The notes under the pieces were generated by a model, which saw only the letters and a list, made by a program, of their open reading frames with translations, did not search any database and was not told the DNA's origin. From an uncultured Bacteroidales bacterium (lineage in GTDB: Bacteria; Bacteroidota; Bacteroidia; Bacteroidales; Porphyromonadaceae), in contig CABTZX010000015.1 of the NCBI GenBank assembly GCA_902489445.1, positions 1-39,728 of the forward strand: a stretch of DNA of 39,728 bases, written 5' to 3'. Position 1 is the first letter of the stretch, and the number at the start of each line of letters is the position of its first letter. Below, piece by piece: positions 31,728 through 39,677 of this stretch. The translations under genes and the position numbers were made by a program.

Positions 31728-32006
31728 CTAGTGAGCCCCCAAATGTTCAATAAGATTACCGACTCCTTCTCTAAGCTGTGAAACGGCTCTTATTTCATCA
31801 AGACTCAGTGCAAAGACTTTCAATCCATCATCAACGGAATACAAGTGAGGATACCCAACTTTAGCTCCCCAAGGTATAGCGGAGCTTCGCAACTGAAAGA
31901 CTGGTTTGCCGTAAAACAGAGCTTTATCTTCGTAAATTTCATCCCAACCATTGTGTATCGCAATAGCTTTTAGTTGCTTTAGTACAGACGGGTCTATCTT
32001 ATTCAT
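31728..32006 (-). CDS. Hypothetical protein, 92 aa
   Basis: I do not recognise this family. The product starts MNKIDPSVLKQLKAIAIHNG, contains DEIYEDKALFYGKPVFQLRS and GYPHLYSVDDGLKVFALSLD, and ends in a helical QLREGVGNLIEHLGAH. It has no signal peptide or membrane segment and is mildly acidic. A -7 box lies about 25 bases upstream, and the frame is intact, so it is likely expressed. It sits between a toxin-antitoxin pair and PFOR, converging with the former; an accessory origin is possible. Confidence 0.65.
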   Translation of the reverse strand: MNKIDPSVLKQLKAIAIHNGWDEIYEDKALFYGKPVFQLRSSAIPWGAKVGYPHLYSVDDGLKVFALSLDEIRAVSQLREGVGNLIEHLGAH

Positions 32007-32028
32007 AATGTATTCGTTTTCAGATACG

Positions 32029-32037
32029 CCAAAGATA
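32029..32037 (-). promoter_or_regulatory. -7 promoter element of the 92-aa gene
   Basis: TATCTTTGG on the minus strand matches TAnnTTTG. Predicted start near 32027 leaves a 21-nt leader before ATG 32006. Confidence 0.5.
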
Positions 32038-32106
32038 CAAACAAAATTGGTAATGCTTTACTGCAGAAGTAGGGGAGTGGCTTACTGAATCGAGGAAGAA
32101 AAGAAA

Positions 32107-32140
32107 AGGGACAGATTGGAGGTTAATCCGATCTGTCCCT
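32107..32140 (-). terminator. Terminator after the PFOR gene
   Basis: AGGGACAGAT and ATCTGTCCCT are perfect inverted repeats extended inward by GGA/TCC across a wobble, giving a 14-bp stem with a six-base loop. On the minus strand TTTTCTTTTCTT follows. It lies 50 bp past the PFOR stop at 32190. Confidence 0.8.
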
Positions 32141-32189
32141 AATAATGAAGAGTGTGCGTCCGCGGCTTAGTGCCGCTTAGCTACGTTTG

Positions 32190-35100
32190 TTATTCAGCTT
32201 TTTCAGGCATTCCGGGTAGTGTAACCGGATCCATATTGCTACGGAGTACGTAGCCTGAGTAGCGCTGCATAGCGGCACGGAGCGATGCATCCGCCAATTC
32301 GTCAGCTTCCGTGGGGAACATCTTGTACAAAGAGGAGAAGCGCACTTCGCCCTTCAGGAAGTCTTTGAATTTACTCCAATCCGGTTCTTTACTATCGAGA
32401 ACGAATGGGCGTTTACCTTCATCCTCCAGACGGGGATCGTAGTGCCACAAGTGCCAATAACCGCATTCTACAGCGCGGGCTTCTTCGGCCTGGCTCTTAC
32501 CCATACCGCCCTTAAGTCCGTGCGAGATACAGGGCGAATAAGCAATAACGAGCGAGGGGCCGGGATAGGCTTCCGCTTCGCGAATCATTTTGAGCGTGTG
32601 CGCATGGTTGGCTCCCATAGCGATCTGTGCCACAAATACGTATCCGTAGGTGGTAGCGATCAGCCCGAGGTCCTTTTTGTGTACACGTTTACCGGAAGAG
32701 GCAAACTTGGCAATAGCGCCCAAAGGAGTGCTCTTGGAGGATTGGCCGCCCGTGTTGGAGTACACTTCAGTATCCAATACCAATACGTTTACGTTTTTGC
32801 CGGAAGCAAGCACGTGGTCAAGCCCACCGAAGCCGATATCGTACGCCCAACCGTCACCACCAATAATCCATTGGCTCGGTTTGAGGAAGTTGTCCTTCAG
32901 TAGGTTAAATGTCTCGTTCTGATGCTTATCGGTATTCAGAAGCGGCAGAATGGCGTCGCTGAGCCGTCGCGTTTCCGCTGAATTATCGAAGTTTTCGAGC
33001 CATTCGCTCAAGAGGGGCAGAAGCTTTTCGTCGGCCTCTTTCGCTTCAACTACGCGTTCAACTTCACTTTTCAGCTGGTTGCGGCGTGCGTCTTGTGCCA
33101 GAACCATACCTAAACCGAATTCGGCGTTATCTTCAAAGAGCGAGTTAGCCCATGCAGGCCCCTGACCACACGGGTTGGTGGTATAAGGCGTTGAGGGCGC
33201 ACTTGCCGAGTAGATGGAGGAACAACCGGTGGCATTGGCGACCAATTGGCGCGAACCGAACAATTGGGTGAGCAATTTTACGTAAGGCGTTTCGCCACAA
33301 CCGGCACAAGCACCTGAGTATTCAAACAACGGCTGAGCAAACTGCGAGTTCTTTACGTTAGAAGTAACATCCACTAAATGAGCCTTATTGGTCACTTCGT
33401 GGCGGGCAAGATCCCAATTGCGCTGTTCTTTGCGTTCTTCATCGTCCAAAGCGACCATTTCCAGTGCTTTTCCGTTCTTGTTTCCGGGACAAACGCTGGC
33501 GCAATTGCCGCATCCTAAGCAGTCCAATACATTTACCTGTATGCGGAACCCAAGGTCGGCTTCCTTTAGGCCCTTGCCGATGGCATTGAGGGTAGTTAGC
33601 CCCGTAGCGTTGCGTTCGGCTTCATCAAGGAGGAAGGGACGAATCGTGGCGTGAGGGCATACGTAGGCACACTGGTTACACTGGATACAGTTTTCGCTAA
33701 TCCAACGCGGAACAAAGGCGGCAACTCCGCGCTTTTCGCTATCGGCAGTACCGTTTTCCCAAGTTCCGTCCTCACGGCCCACGAACGTGGATACGGGCAG
33801 CGAGTCGCCTTGCTGGGCGTTAATTACGCGAACTACGTTATGTACAAAATCGGAATCGTACGGATGCTTAACCGCTTCATCATCAGGCAGCGAAGCCCAT
33901 TCCGCTTTTACGGGGATTTCAACTACTTCCGAACCGCGATCAACTGCCTGATAGTTCATGTTTACAACGGCTTCACCTTTGCGTCCGTAGCTCTTAACAA
34001 TGAACTTCTTCATTTCATCAACGGCTTGGGCGTAAGGGATCACGTTGGCGATCTTGAAGAAAGCGGATTGAAGGATGGTGTTGGTTCGGTTGCCGAGCCC
34101 TATTTCCTGCGCGATGGCGGTAGCGTTAATGGCATAGAACTTAATGTTGTTTTGCGCTAAATAACGCTTAATCTTATTGGGGAGGTGCTGCTCAATTTCG
34201 TCCTTATCCCAGATGGCGTTCAATAGGAACGAGCCGCCTTTCTTCAGCCCTTTCATTACGTCGTACATACGTAAGTATGCCGGTACGTGGCAAGCTACAA
34301 AATCGGGTGTAACCACCAGATAGGTTGAGCGAATGGGTCTATCCCCAAAACGTAGGTGTGAAGCGGTAAATCCGCCGGATTTCTTGGAGTCGTAAGCAAA
34401 GTAGGCTTGGCAATACTTATCCGTATTGTCACCGATAATCTTTACCGAGTTTTTGTTTGCGCCAACCGTACCATCGGCTCCCAAACCAAAGAATTTAGCT
34501 TCAAAGGCACCTTCGTTAATGAGCAACTCATCCTTTACGGGTAGCGAGGTGAAGGTTACATCGTCTACGATGCCGATGGTAAAGTGATCTTTCGGCATCG
34601 GTAGGTCGAGGTTGTCGTATACGGAAAGGATTTGTGCCGGTGTTACGTCTTTGGACGAAAGTCCGTACCTACCGCCCACAATGAGAGGCGTGTTCTTACT
34701 ACCATAGAAAGCTCCCTTTACGTCCATATAGAGAGGTTCGCCTTCGGCTCCGTGTTCCTTAGAACGATCTAAAACGGCAATGCGCTTAACCGACTTGGGT
34801 AGCGCTTCCATAAAGTGCTTGATACTGAACGGACGGTATAGATGTATGGCAAGCAGTCCTACCTTACGCCCTTCAGCGGCAAGGTGATCAATAACCTGAC
34901 GGGTGGTTTCCGTTACACTGCCCATGGCAATGATGATATTTTCGGCATCTTCCGCTCCGTAATAATCGAATAGCTTATAGCTACGTCCGGTTATCTTGGC
35001 GAGTTGATCCATCGTTTCCTGAACCACCTCAGGGATTGCTTCGTAGAACTTGTTGGCGGCTTCCCTTGCTTGGAAGTATATATCCCCATTCTGAGCCGTT

Positions 35101-35756
35101 CCGCGTGTTACCGGATGATTAGGCGATAGAGCCCGTTTGCGGAAAGCTTCCAGCGCATCTCTATCAATAAGCGGGCGCAAATCGTCGTCCGTAAGAGCAT
35201 CAATCTTTTGAATTTCGTGTGAAGTGCGGAACCCATCGAAGAAGTGGATGAAGGGTACACGGCATTTCAGAGCTGCCAAATGCGCTACGGCAGCCAAATC
35301 CATCACTTCCTGTACGGAACCGGTTACCAATTGGGCAAAGCCGGTGGAGCGTGCTGCCATTACGTCCTGATGGTCGCCAAATATGGATAGAGCCTGAGCG
35401 GCAAGTGCGCGTGCCGATACGTGGAATACGCCGGGAAGAAGTTCTCCTGACATCTTGTACATATTCGGTATCATCAGCAATAAGCCCTGAGAGGCTGTAA
35501 ACGTGGTGGTTAGCGCGCCTGCCTGAAGCGATCCGTGCATAGCGGCAGCGGCTCCCGCTTCGCTCTGCATTTCCTCAACGTGAACTACCTCTCCGAAGAT
35601 ATTCTTCCTCTTCTGTGACGCCCATTCATCCACCAGTTCTGCCATCGTGGAGGATGGCGTGATGGGATAAATGGCTGCCACTTCACTAAACATATAAGCG
35701 ATGTGCGCAGCGGCGGTGTTCCCGTCGCAAGTCATCTTTTTTGTGGTTTTTGCCAT
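32190..35756 (-). CDS. nifJ: Pyruvate:ferredoxin (flavodoxin) oxidoreductase
   Basis: Single-chain PFOR converting pyruvate and CoA to acetyl-CoA and CO2 with reduction of ferredoxin, a main anaerobic energy step. The 1188-aa length is usual for the one-subunit form. The N-terminal domain has TCDGNTAAAHIAYMFSEVAA and YPITPSSTMAELVDEW. The two 4Fe-4S ferredoxin motifs are CIQCNQCAYVCPH (about residue 690) and CLGCGNCASVCPG (about 750). CAGCGETPYVK (about 820) belongs to the third cluster. TPP-binding GDGWAYDIGFGGLDHVLASG is near 970. Its AAA ATPase neighbour ends 60 bp upstream; a small ferredoxin gene lies 1.7 kb away on the other strand. No promoter of the usual kind is visible directly upstream. 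Confidence 0.96.
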   Translation of the reverse strand: MAKTTKKMTCDGNTAAAHIAYMFSEVAAIYPITPSSTMAELVDEWASQKRKNIFGEVVHVEEMQSEAGAAAAMHGSLQAGALTTTFTASQGLLLMIPNMYKMSGELLPGVFHVSARALAAQALSIFGDHQDVMAARSTGFAQLVTGSVQEVMDLAAVAHLAALKCRVPFIHFFDGFRTSHEIQKIDALTDDDLRPLIDRDALEAFRKRALSPNHPVTRGTAQNGDIYFQAREAANKFYEAIPEVVQETMDQLAKITGRSYKLFDYYGAEDAENIIIAMGSVTETTRQVIDHLAAEGRKVGLLAIHLYRPFSIKHFMEALPKSVKRIAVLDRSKEHGAEGEPLYMDVKGAFYGSKNTPLIVGGRYGLSSKDVTPAQILSVYDNLDLPMPKDHFTIGIVDDVTFTSLPVKDELLINEGAFEAKFFGLGADGTVGANKNSVKIIGDNTDKYCQAYFAYDSKKSGGFTASHLRFGDRPIRSTYLVVTPDFVACHVPAYLRMYDVMKGLKKGGSFLLNAIWDKDEIEQHLPNKIKRYLAQNNIKFYAINATAIAQEIGLGNRTNTILQSAFFKIANVIPYAQAVDEMKKFIVKSYGRKGEAVVNMNYQAVDRGSEVVEIPVKAEWASLPDDEAVKHPYDSDFVHNVVRVINAQQGDSLPVSTFVGREDGTWENGTADSEKRGVAAFVPRWISENCIQCNQCAYVCPHATIRPFLLDEAERNATGLTTLNAIGKGLKEADLGFRIQVNVLDCLGCGNCASVCPGNKNGKALEMVALDDEERKEQRNWDLARHEVTNKAHLVDVTSNVKNSQFAQPLFEYSGACAGCGETPYVKLLTQLFGSRQLVANATGCSSIYSASAPSTPYTTNPCGQGPAWANSLFEDNAEFGLGMVLAQDARRNQLKSEVERVVEAKEADEKLLPLLSEWLENFDNSAETRRLSDAILPLLNTDKHQNETFNLLKDNFLKPSQWIIGGDGWAYDIGFGGLDHVLASGKNVNVLVLDTEVYSNTGGQSSKSTPLGAIAKFASSGKRVHKKDLGLIATTYGYVFVAQIAMGANHAHTLKMIREAEAYPGPSLVIAYSPCISHGLKGGMGKSQAEEARAVECGYWHLWHYDPRLEDEGKRPFVLDSKEPDWSKFKDFLKGEVRFSSLYKMFPTEADELADASLRAAMQRYSGYVLRSNMDPVTLPGMPEKAE

Positions 35757-35816
35757 AAATGATGTGTTTCTCTTATTCTATTGTTTCCTTATAATTGCTT
35801 TTCATAGTGACCGACT

Positions 35817-37001
35817 TCAGTACAGAAAGCCGAACAGCCATAGCGGCAGGCTTTCGCCCTTTCCGATGGTACTGTTTGCTTCTATACGAAACTGCCGGCA
35901 TGCGTCCTTTACTCGTGGCATGCGATCCATCCCAAAGCAAAATTCATCGTCCACGATAAAGGTTTCCGCTGCGTGCTGTGGATGTTCAATGTGGTGTTGC
36001 AACCCTACGTTGCACTGAAAGAACGTGCGATGTACAATGTTTTCGTCGGACATGGACGGATGCATCAAACGGTATAGGTTCGAATTCTCCATATAAACCA
36101 TCGACGGCGTCTTCGGAGAGCTTTTCCCTATTGAGCTTCGGCGCGGTACCAAACGGATCAGATGCGCATCCGCCATAGCAAGAAGGTAATTAACTACCGT
36201 GGTTCGGCTTAATTCCAACTCCTTTGATAGGCGCGAAACGTTGAGCGGTGCAGACGCATTCAGCGCAACCAAATAGAGCAGTTTGCGCAGTTTGGGCAGC
36301 ATCCTCTGGTCTATGTTGCGGATATACATTAAGTCAACCTCAAGCGTCATATTGACGTTCTTCAAAAGGTTTTCCGAATAATTCCGCTCTTCTCGGTAGA
36401 ATGGGTAATAGCCGTGGTGCAGATAATCCGAAATTCGCGTGAGCGGATTAACCTGCTCCATAATATAGTGAGCAAATTCTACATGCTTGGTAGGCAGATC
36501 CGCCCAACTTATGGTCGGTAACTCAATGCCGCTCTCCAGCATTAAGAACTCTCGTAGCGAAAGCCCCGGCAGGAAGTAGTTTGCACTGCCTTTGATCGGC
36601 TCGCTATTGGAGGGATCACTCACCGAAGTGGTATAGATAATCTGTAGTTCCGGGAACTTCCGGCTGCACTCCTTCAGCTCGCCCTGCCAGCCCGGGTATT
36701 TGAATATTTGATCCAAAAGAAGCGTTTTGCCCCCTCGGGATACAAAATCCGAAGCAAACTCCGTGAGGCTTGTTGTGGTAAAGAGGAACTGATTCAGATT
36801 GACGTATAGGCATGCACGGTTTGCAACCCCGTAGTGTTGCTTTGCCCAGTCCAAAAGAAATATGGTCTTTCCGATGCCTCTACTCCCCTCTATGCCAATT
36901 AGTTGCTGCGTTTCGTCCAATTCGTGGAATAGCCCTCGCAACAAGGTTTTCGGCTTGTTCCGCAACAAGTAATCGTGGGTTCTGTAAAGCGTCTCAATCA
37001 T
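35817..37001 (-). CDS. AAA ATPase with C-terminal winged-helix domain (DUF4143-like)
   Basis: A 394-aa predicted ATP-binding protein of the AAA_14/DUF4143 type; the cellular role of this family is unclear. From MIETLYRTHDYLLRN it has Walker A GIEGSRGIGKTIFLLDW, a Walker B-like GGKTLLLDQIF, and an arginine/serine sensor region IIYTTSVSDPSNSEPIKGS. A C-terminal winged helix (LNVSRLSKELELSRTTVVNY) follows. I start at ATG 37001 because a -7 promoter box lies 19-27 bases upstream and the preceding 35 residues look untypical. ATG 37106 remains possible from a second promoter. These genes often occur singly and move between genomes. Confidence 0.78.
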   Translation of the reverse strand: MIETLYRTHDYLLRNKPKTLLRGLFHELDETQQLIGIEGSRGIGKTIFLLDWAKQHYGVANRACLYVNLNQFLFTTTSLTEFASDFVSRGGKTLLLDQIFKYPGWQGELKECSRKFPELQIIYTTSVSDPSNSEPIKGSANYFLPGLSLREFLMLESGIELPTISWADLPTKHVEFAHYIMEQVNPLTRISDYLHHGYYPFYREERNYSENLLKNVNMTLEVDLMYIRNIDQRMLPKLRKLLYLVALNASAPLNVSRLSKELELSRTTVVNYLLAMADAHLIRLVPRRSSIGKSSPKTPSMVYMENSNLYRLMHPSMSDENIVHRTFFQCNVGLQHHIEHPQHAAETFIVDDEFCFGMDRMPRVKDACRQFRIEANSTIGKGESLPLWLFGFLY

Positions 37002-37019
37002 ACGTTTCCTTTTTCCAAG

Positions 37020-37028
37020 GCAAAGGTA
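37020..37028 (-). promoter_or_regulatory. Proximal promoter of the AAA ATPase gene
   Basis: TACCTTTGC on the minus strand. A TTTA 18 bases upstream may serve as the -33 box. The predicted start near 37018 gives a 17-nt leader to ATG 37001 and excludes ATG 37106 for this transcript. Confidence 0.55.
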
Positions 37029-37176
37029 GTAAATAATCCGATATTGTAAACTCTTCTTTGCAACATTATTGTTTTCATGTGTCAATATGTTGAATCCAGT
37101 GAACAAAAATCCCCATTGAATTCACTCATAAGCCTGCAAAATAGTTCTCATCATATATCAATTATGAGGAAGTGGT

Positions 37177-37207
37177 GCAAAGGTACTACATCATCATTGG
37201 CCCAAAT
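37177..37207 (-). promoter_or_regulatory. Distal promoter upstream of the AAA ATPase gene
   Basis: TACCTTTGC (37185-37177) on the minus strand has TTTG 18-19 bases upstream (about 37204-37207), at the edge of the 10-bp array. Both elements match consensus, better than the proximal site. Its transcript would carry a leader of about 170 nt to ATG 37001 or 70 nt to ATG 37106. Confidence 0.55.
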
Positions 37208-37297
37208 GTATCGAAACGTATTAAAGTGTATCGAAGTGTATCGTAACGTATCGTAACGTATTAAAGTGTATCGAAGTGTATCGTAACGTATTGTGGT
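37208..37297. repeat. Nine-unit tandem repeat with 10-bp period
   Basis: Units begin GTAT at every tenth base from 37208 to 37288: GTATCGAAAC, GTATTAAAGT, GTATCGAAGT, GTATCGTAAC and variants. Units 2-5 and 6-9 repeat as a 40-bp block. CCCAA (37201) and TTGGG (37297) bracket the array. It lies between divergent promoters of the AAA ATPase and the ferredoxin. A 10-bp period places each GTAT on the same DNA face. Confidence 0.9.
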
Positions 37298-37397
37298 TGG
37301 GTAACATAACCATACAAAGTAGGTAGTAAATCTATTGTTTTACGATATTTCTACCAGAAAAAATACCTATAAGTAGGTATTATTCGGAATTAGTTAT

Positions 37398-37406
37398 TAC
37401 CTTTGC
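37398..37406 (+). promoter_or_regulatory. -7 promoter element of the ferredoxin gene
   Basis: TACCTTTGC fits consensus. Predicted start near 37408 gives a leader of about 71 nt, with an A-rich stretch before the ATG. No clear TTTG at -33. Confidence 0.6.
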
Positions 37407-37478
37407 AGTGCGTACTTCGGAAAAGGGTATGCAGAATGATAAAAAGAAACGAACGAAAGTATTAGACAGAACAAGATT

Positions 37479-37646
37479 ATGGCTCATTTTATCACAGACA
37501 AATGTATCGCTTGCGGTACCTGCAAGGACGAATGCCCTGTAAGCGCAATTAGCGAAGGCGACATCTATGTAATAGATGCAGATAGCTGCATTGATTGCGG
37601 TGCTTGTGCAGCTGCTTGCCCATCAGAAGCTATTGTGCAGAAGTAA
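37479..37646 (+). CDS. 2[4Fe-4S] ferredoxin
   Basis: A 55-aa electron carrier of clostridial type. Two clusters are ligated by C9, C12, C15, C19 and C37, C40, C43, C47 in CIACGTCKDECP and CIDCGACAAACP, each followed by the usual Pro. Likely partner of the PFOR encoded 1.7 kb away and of other low-potential enzymes. It has its own promoter and a strong terminator, so it is monocistronic. Confidence 0.95.
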   Translation: MAHFITDKCIACGTCKDECPVSAISEGDIYVIDADSCIDCGACAAACPSEAIVQK

Positions 37647-37686
37647 TCCGGTTAAATAAGGAATACAAGCACACTGAGATGAAATA

Positions 37687-37719
37687 GAAGCTTCCTTTCA
37701 TTAGGGAGCTTCTTTTTTT
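37687..37719 (+). terminator. Terminator of the ferredoxin gene
   Basis: GAAGCTTCCT pairs with AGGGAGCTTC with one mismatch around TTCATT, followed by seven Ts. It lies 41 bp after the stop codon. Confidence 0.9.
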
Positions 37720-37817
37720 GTGGGGAATAAGATACAACCAGAGTATGCTGCAAGCTTATATTGTTGCGTATATTCCTAGTGAAAACGATGTATCTACCTT
37801 GCGGAGTGGTGTGATGG

Positions 37818-37848
37818 TTTGTATTCTCTTTTTATTTGCTACCTTTGC
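37818..37848 (+). promoter_or_regulatory. Promoter of the tRNA-Thr gene
   Basis: TTTG at 37818-37821, 18 bases, then TACCTTTGC at 37840-37848: both Bacteroidetes elements at the right spacing. Predicted start near 37850, 55 nt before the tRNA. Confidence 0.7.
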
Positions 37849-37904
37849 AGTCGCTACTCGTGAAATTTGTCGCGTTCAGCGGAGCACGATAGGGTAGTGG
37901 AATT

Positions 37905-37977
37905 GCCGAAATAGCTCAGTTGGTAGAGCAACTCATTCGTAATGAGTAGGTCGCCGGTTCGAGTCCGGCCTTCGGCT
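37905..37977 (+). tRNA. tRNA-Thr (anticodon CGT)
   Basis: The 73-nt sequence folds as a full cloverleaf: acceptor GCCGAAA, D arm with AGTTGGTA loop, anticodon arm ACTCA-TTCGTAA-TGAGT with CGT at 37938-37940, and T arm GCCGG-TTCGAGT-CCGGC. The last acceptor pair (7:66) is A opposite C. The CCA end is not encoded. Confidence 0.97.
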
Positions 37978-37994
37978 CAAGTTATTGGAAACGG

Positions 37995-38026
37995 TTTGCA
38001 TAGTCGTAATTTCTTGTTACCTTTGC
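37995..38026 (+). promoter_or_regulatory. Promoter of the tRNA-Arg gene
   Basis: TTTG at 37995-37998, 19 bases, then TACCTTTGC at 38018-38026, a textbook Bacteroidetes promoter. It starts only 18 bases after tRNA-Thr, so tRNA-Arg has its own start near 38028 and a leader of about 8 nt. Confidence 0.8.
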
Positions 38027-38035
38027 AAACGCAAT

Positions 38036-38109
38036 GGCCGACTAGCTCAACTGAATAGAGCATCTGACTACGGATCAGAAGGTTGCGGGTTTGAATCCCA
38101 CGTCGGTCA
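38036..38109 (+). tRNA. tRNA-Arg (anticodon ACG)
   Basis: A 74-nt cloverleaf: acceptor GGCCGAC with GTCGGTC, anticodon arm TCTGA-CTACGGA-TCAGA with ACG at 38070-38072, T arm GCGGG-TTTGAAT-CCCAC. Three things stand out: the T loop has T instead of C at position 56, the D loop (AACTGAATA) has A instead of G at 19, and pair 50:64 is C opposite A. A34 would normally be deaminated to inosine. CCA is not encoded. Confidence 0.95.
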
Positions 38110-38132
38110 CTACTTGTTGTGCGTAAATGTAT

Positions 38133-38165
38133 AAAAGCTCCTATTGTGTATAGGGGCTTTTCTTA
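38133..38165 (+). terminator. Terminator after the tRNA-Arg gene
   Basis: AAAAGCTCCTAT pairs with ATAGGGGCTTTT with one mismatch around TGTGT, followed by CTTATTTT. It lies 24 bp past the tRNA. Confidence 0.85.
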
Positions 38166-38633
38166 TTTTGAGAACGAGTTCGTATAATCGGCTCTGTGTG
38201 GATCCTTTCTTATAGATCCGGAGCAATTACCGAATTATTGGGTATCTCCATTGGGAATGTACGGATAAGTTAGCTACATTCAGCCTCATCGGTAACATAG
38301 TATTCATAATATGGGTGCAAATGGCTCCTGTTCCCTTCCCTTTATTACTCCTTGATATTCATCACGAATTATGGATGATTCCTCAATGATCGCTTTCGTT
38401 GTATAGCGTTACAATAGGCGAATTCATTATTACGGGGATATTTTTCAGAGGAAAAGCGTAGAGACCAAAAGGCAACAACCTGTTTCCCGAATGGGATAAG
38501 AGGGCATCAATGAAAATGCCTAATCCGGCGAACAAAGAAGCTAACTCTTTGTCTTTTAGCGAAATAAATGTGATCTATTGAAAAACAACTTAAGAAACCG
38601 AACCACTTAGAAAGGGATATTTTCGGTGCTTTG
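38166..38633. other. Intergenic region, nothing recognised
   Basis: About 470 bp between the converging tRNA-Arg and tRNA-Gln units. I see no gene, no repeat and no promoter box. ACCGAA (near 38597) and TTCGGT (near 38622) could form a weak stem ending the tmRNA/tRNA-Gln transcript on the minus strand. Confidence 0.5.
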
Positions 38634-38704
38634 TTGTCTCGCAAGGATTCGAACCTTGACAAACAGGACCAGAATCTGTTGTGCTACCATTACACCACGA
38701 GACA
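38634..38704 (-). tRNA. tRNA-Gln (anticodon CTG)
   Basis: A 71-nt cloverleaf on the minus strand: acceptor TGTCTCG/CGAGACA fully paired, anticodon loop TTCTGGT with CTG (plus-strand 38670-38672), T arm CAAGG-TTCGAAT-CCTTG. A31 faces C39 in the anticodon stem. Its 5' end is only 15 bases after the tmRNA 3' end, so it is very probably cut from the tmRNA precursor. Confidence 0.95.
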
Positions 38705-38719
38705 AAATAATTCAAGGGG

Positions 38720-39131
38720 TGGAGCCGGAGGGAATTGAACCCTCGTCCAAACATGGAATGAACAAGCTTTCTACATGCTTATCTTCACTTTGCTTTGTCG
38801 GCCGTGCCCATAGTTAAAGCCTCTATGTGGGCAACAGCTTATCTCCAGTAATACTATCCGGCGCTACGGGAGCCTCTTGCGCGGAAGATTCCGATATTGG
38901 TGCGTCACCGAGTTCGAATCACTTCGGAATAAGAGTTTCGGGTGACGTCTCGTCCACTTCTATCGTAAGCGGATGAAGCCTTAACTTACTGTACTTCGGT
39001 TAGGCAGCGAGAGCGTAATTTTCTTCGCCAACTAAATACTTTATGATACACCGGGATTAACGTGCCGGCAGTACCTGCGCACGACATGCTTACCTGCCCC
39101 TTCGTCACGCTGTCAAAGCCAAGTCGACCCC
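38720..39131 (-). ncRNA. ssrA: tmRNA (10Sa RNA)
   Basis: Rescues ribosomes stalled on broken mRNA. The 412-nt sequence begins GGGGTCGACTTGGC at 39131 and ends with a T arm containing GAGGGTTCAATTCCCTC and the acceptor strand CGGCTCC plus A, pairing with GGGGTCG. The tag frame, after TTAGTT, reads GGC GAA GAA AAT TAC GCT, then CTC GCT GCC TAA (39029-39000), giving GEENYALAA. The LAA end is the usual degradation signal. CCA is not encoded. The call is firm; the exact ends are inferred from pairing. Confidence 0.93.
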
Positions 39132-39236
39132 TACTGCGTGTTCTTGTGTCAACTTCGGGTGGTTTTCTACCTTCTAATGTTGCCACAACGGAACAGTTTG
39201 CTCGGGAATAACCGCTTGCTATACCCTTTGAGCAGT

Positions 39237-39245
39237 GCAAAGGTA
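39237..39245 (-). promoter_or_regulatory. Promoter -7 element of the tmRNA/tRNA-Gln unit
   Basis: TACCTTTGC on the minus strand, with a predicted start near 39235. This leaves a 5' extension of about 104 nt to be removed from the tmRNA precursor, presumably by RNase P. Confidence 0.6.
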
Positions 39246-39677
39246 GATATTTTTTTTCATCCAAGCACCATAACTTCCGCTTTTTATCACGCTAGTTCAC
39301 TAAAAGAGTTGTGGCGGTTGCTGTTTTTAGGTTCCAAATATACCCCTTTATATTCTATACAATACCATCTCCAGACAAAGGAACGTGCCACCAACAGCAC
39401 GAAACGTATCACAACTTGATATCGGATGAAATAGAGCTATATCCGAACAAACCCGCCTCCCCCTCGCAACGAACCGAACCATGGATCGGAACAAATAGAG
39501 CAAAGAATTGGAGACAAAAAAGCGCGGAGCAGGTGCTTGCGGTGCAATATTAGCGAAAAAAAGAATGGAGGATGGAAAGTTCGGAGAGAGGGATGAGAGC
39601 TTACGGAGCGGAGGTGGGTGATGCTGTGGCGGAAGATGGGAGGGATCAGAGCGTTTGTATGGTGCGGTTCGAGAAAA
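39246..39677. other. Intergenic region upstream of tmRNA
   Basis: About 430 bp with no recognisable gene, tRNA or promoter on the plus strand. Short frames here have no family features. It leads into the terminal repeat array. Confidence 0.5.

Noticed and set aside
38986..39264. Minus-strand open frame of 92 codons
   Set aside because: It runs across the 5' half of tmRNA and is not in the tag frame.
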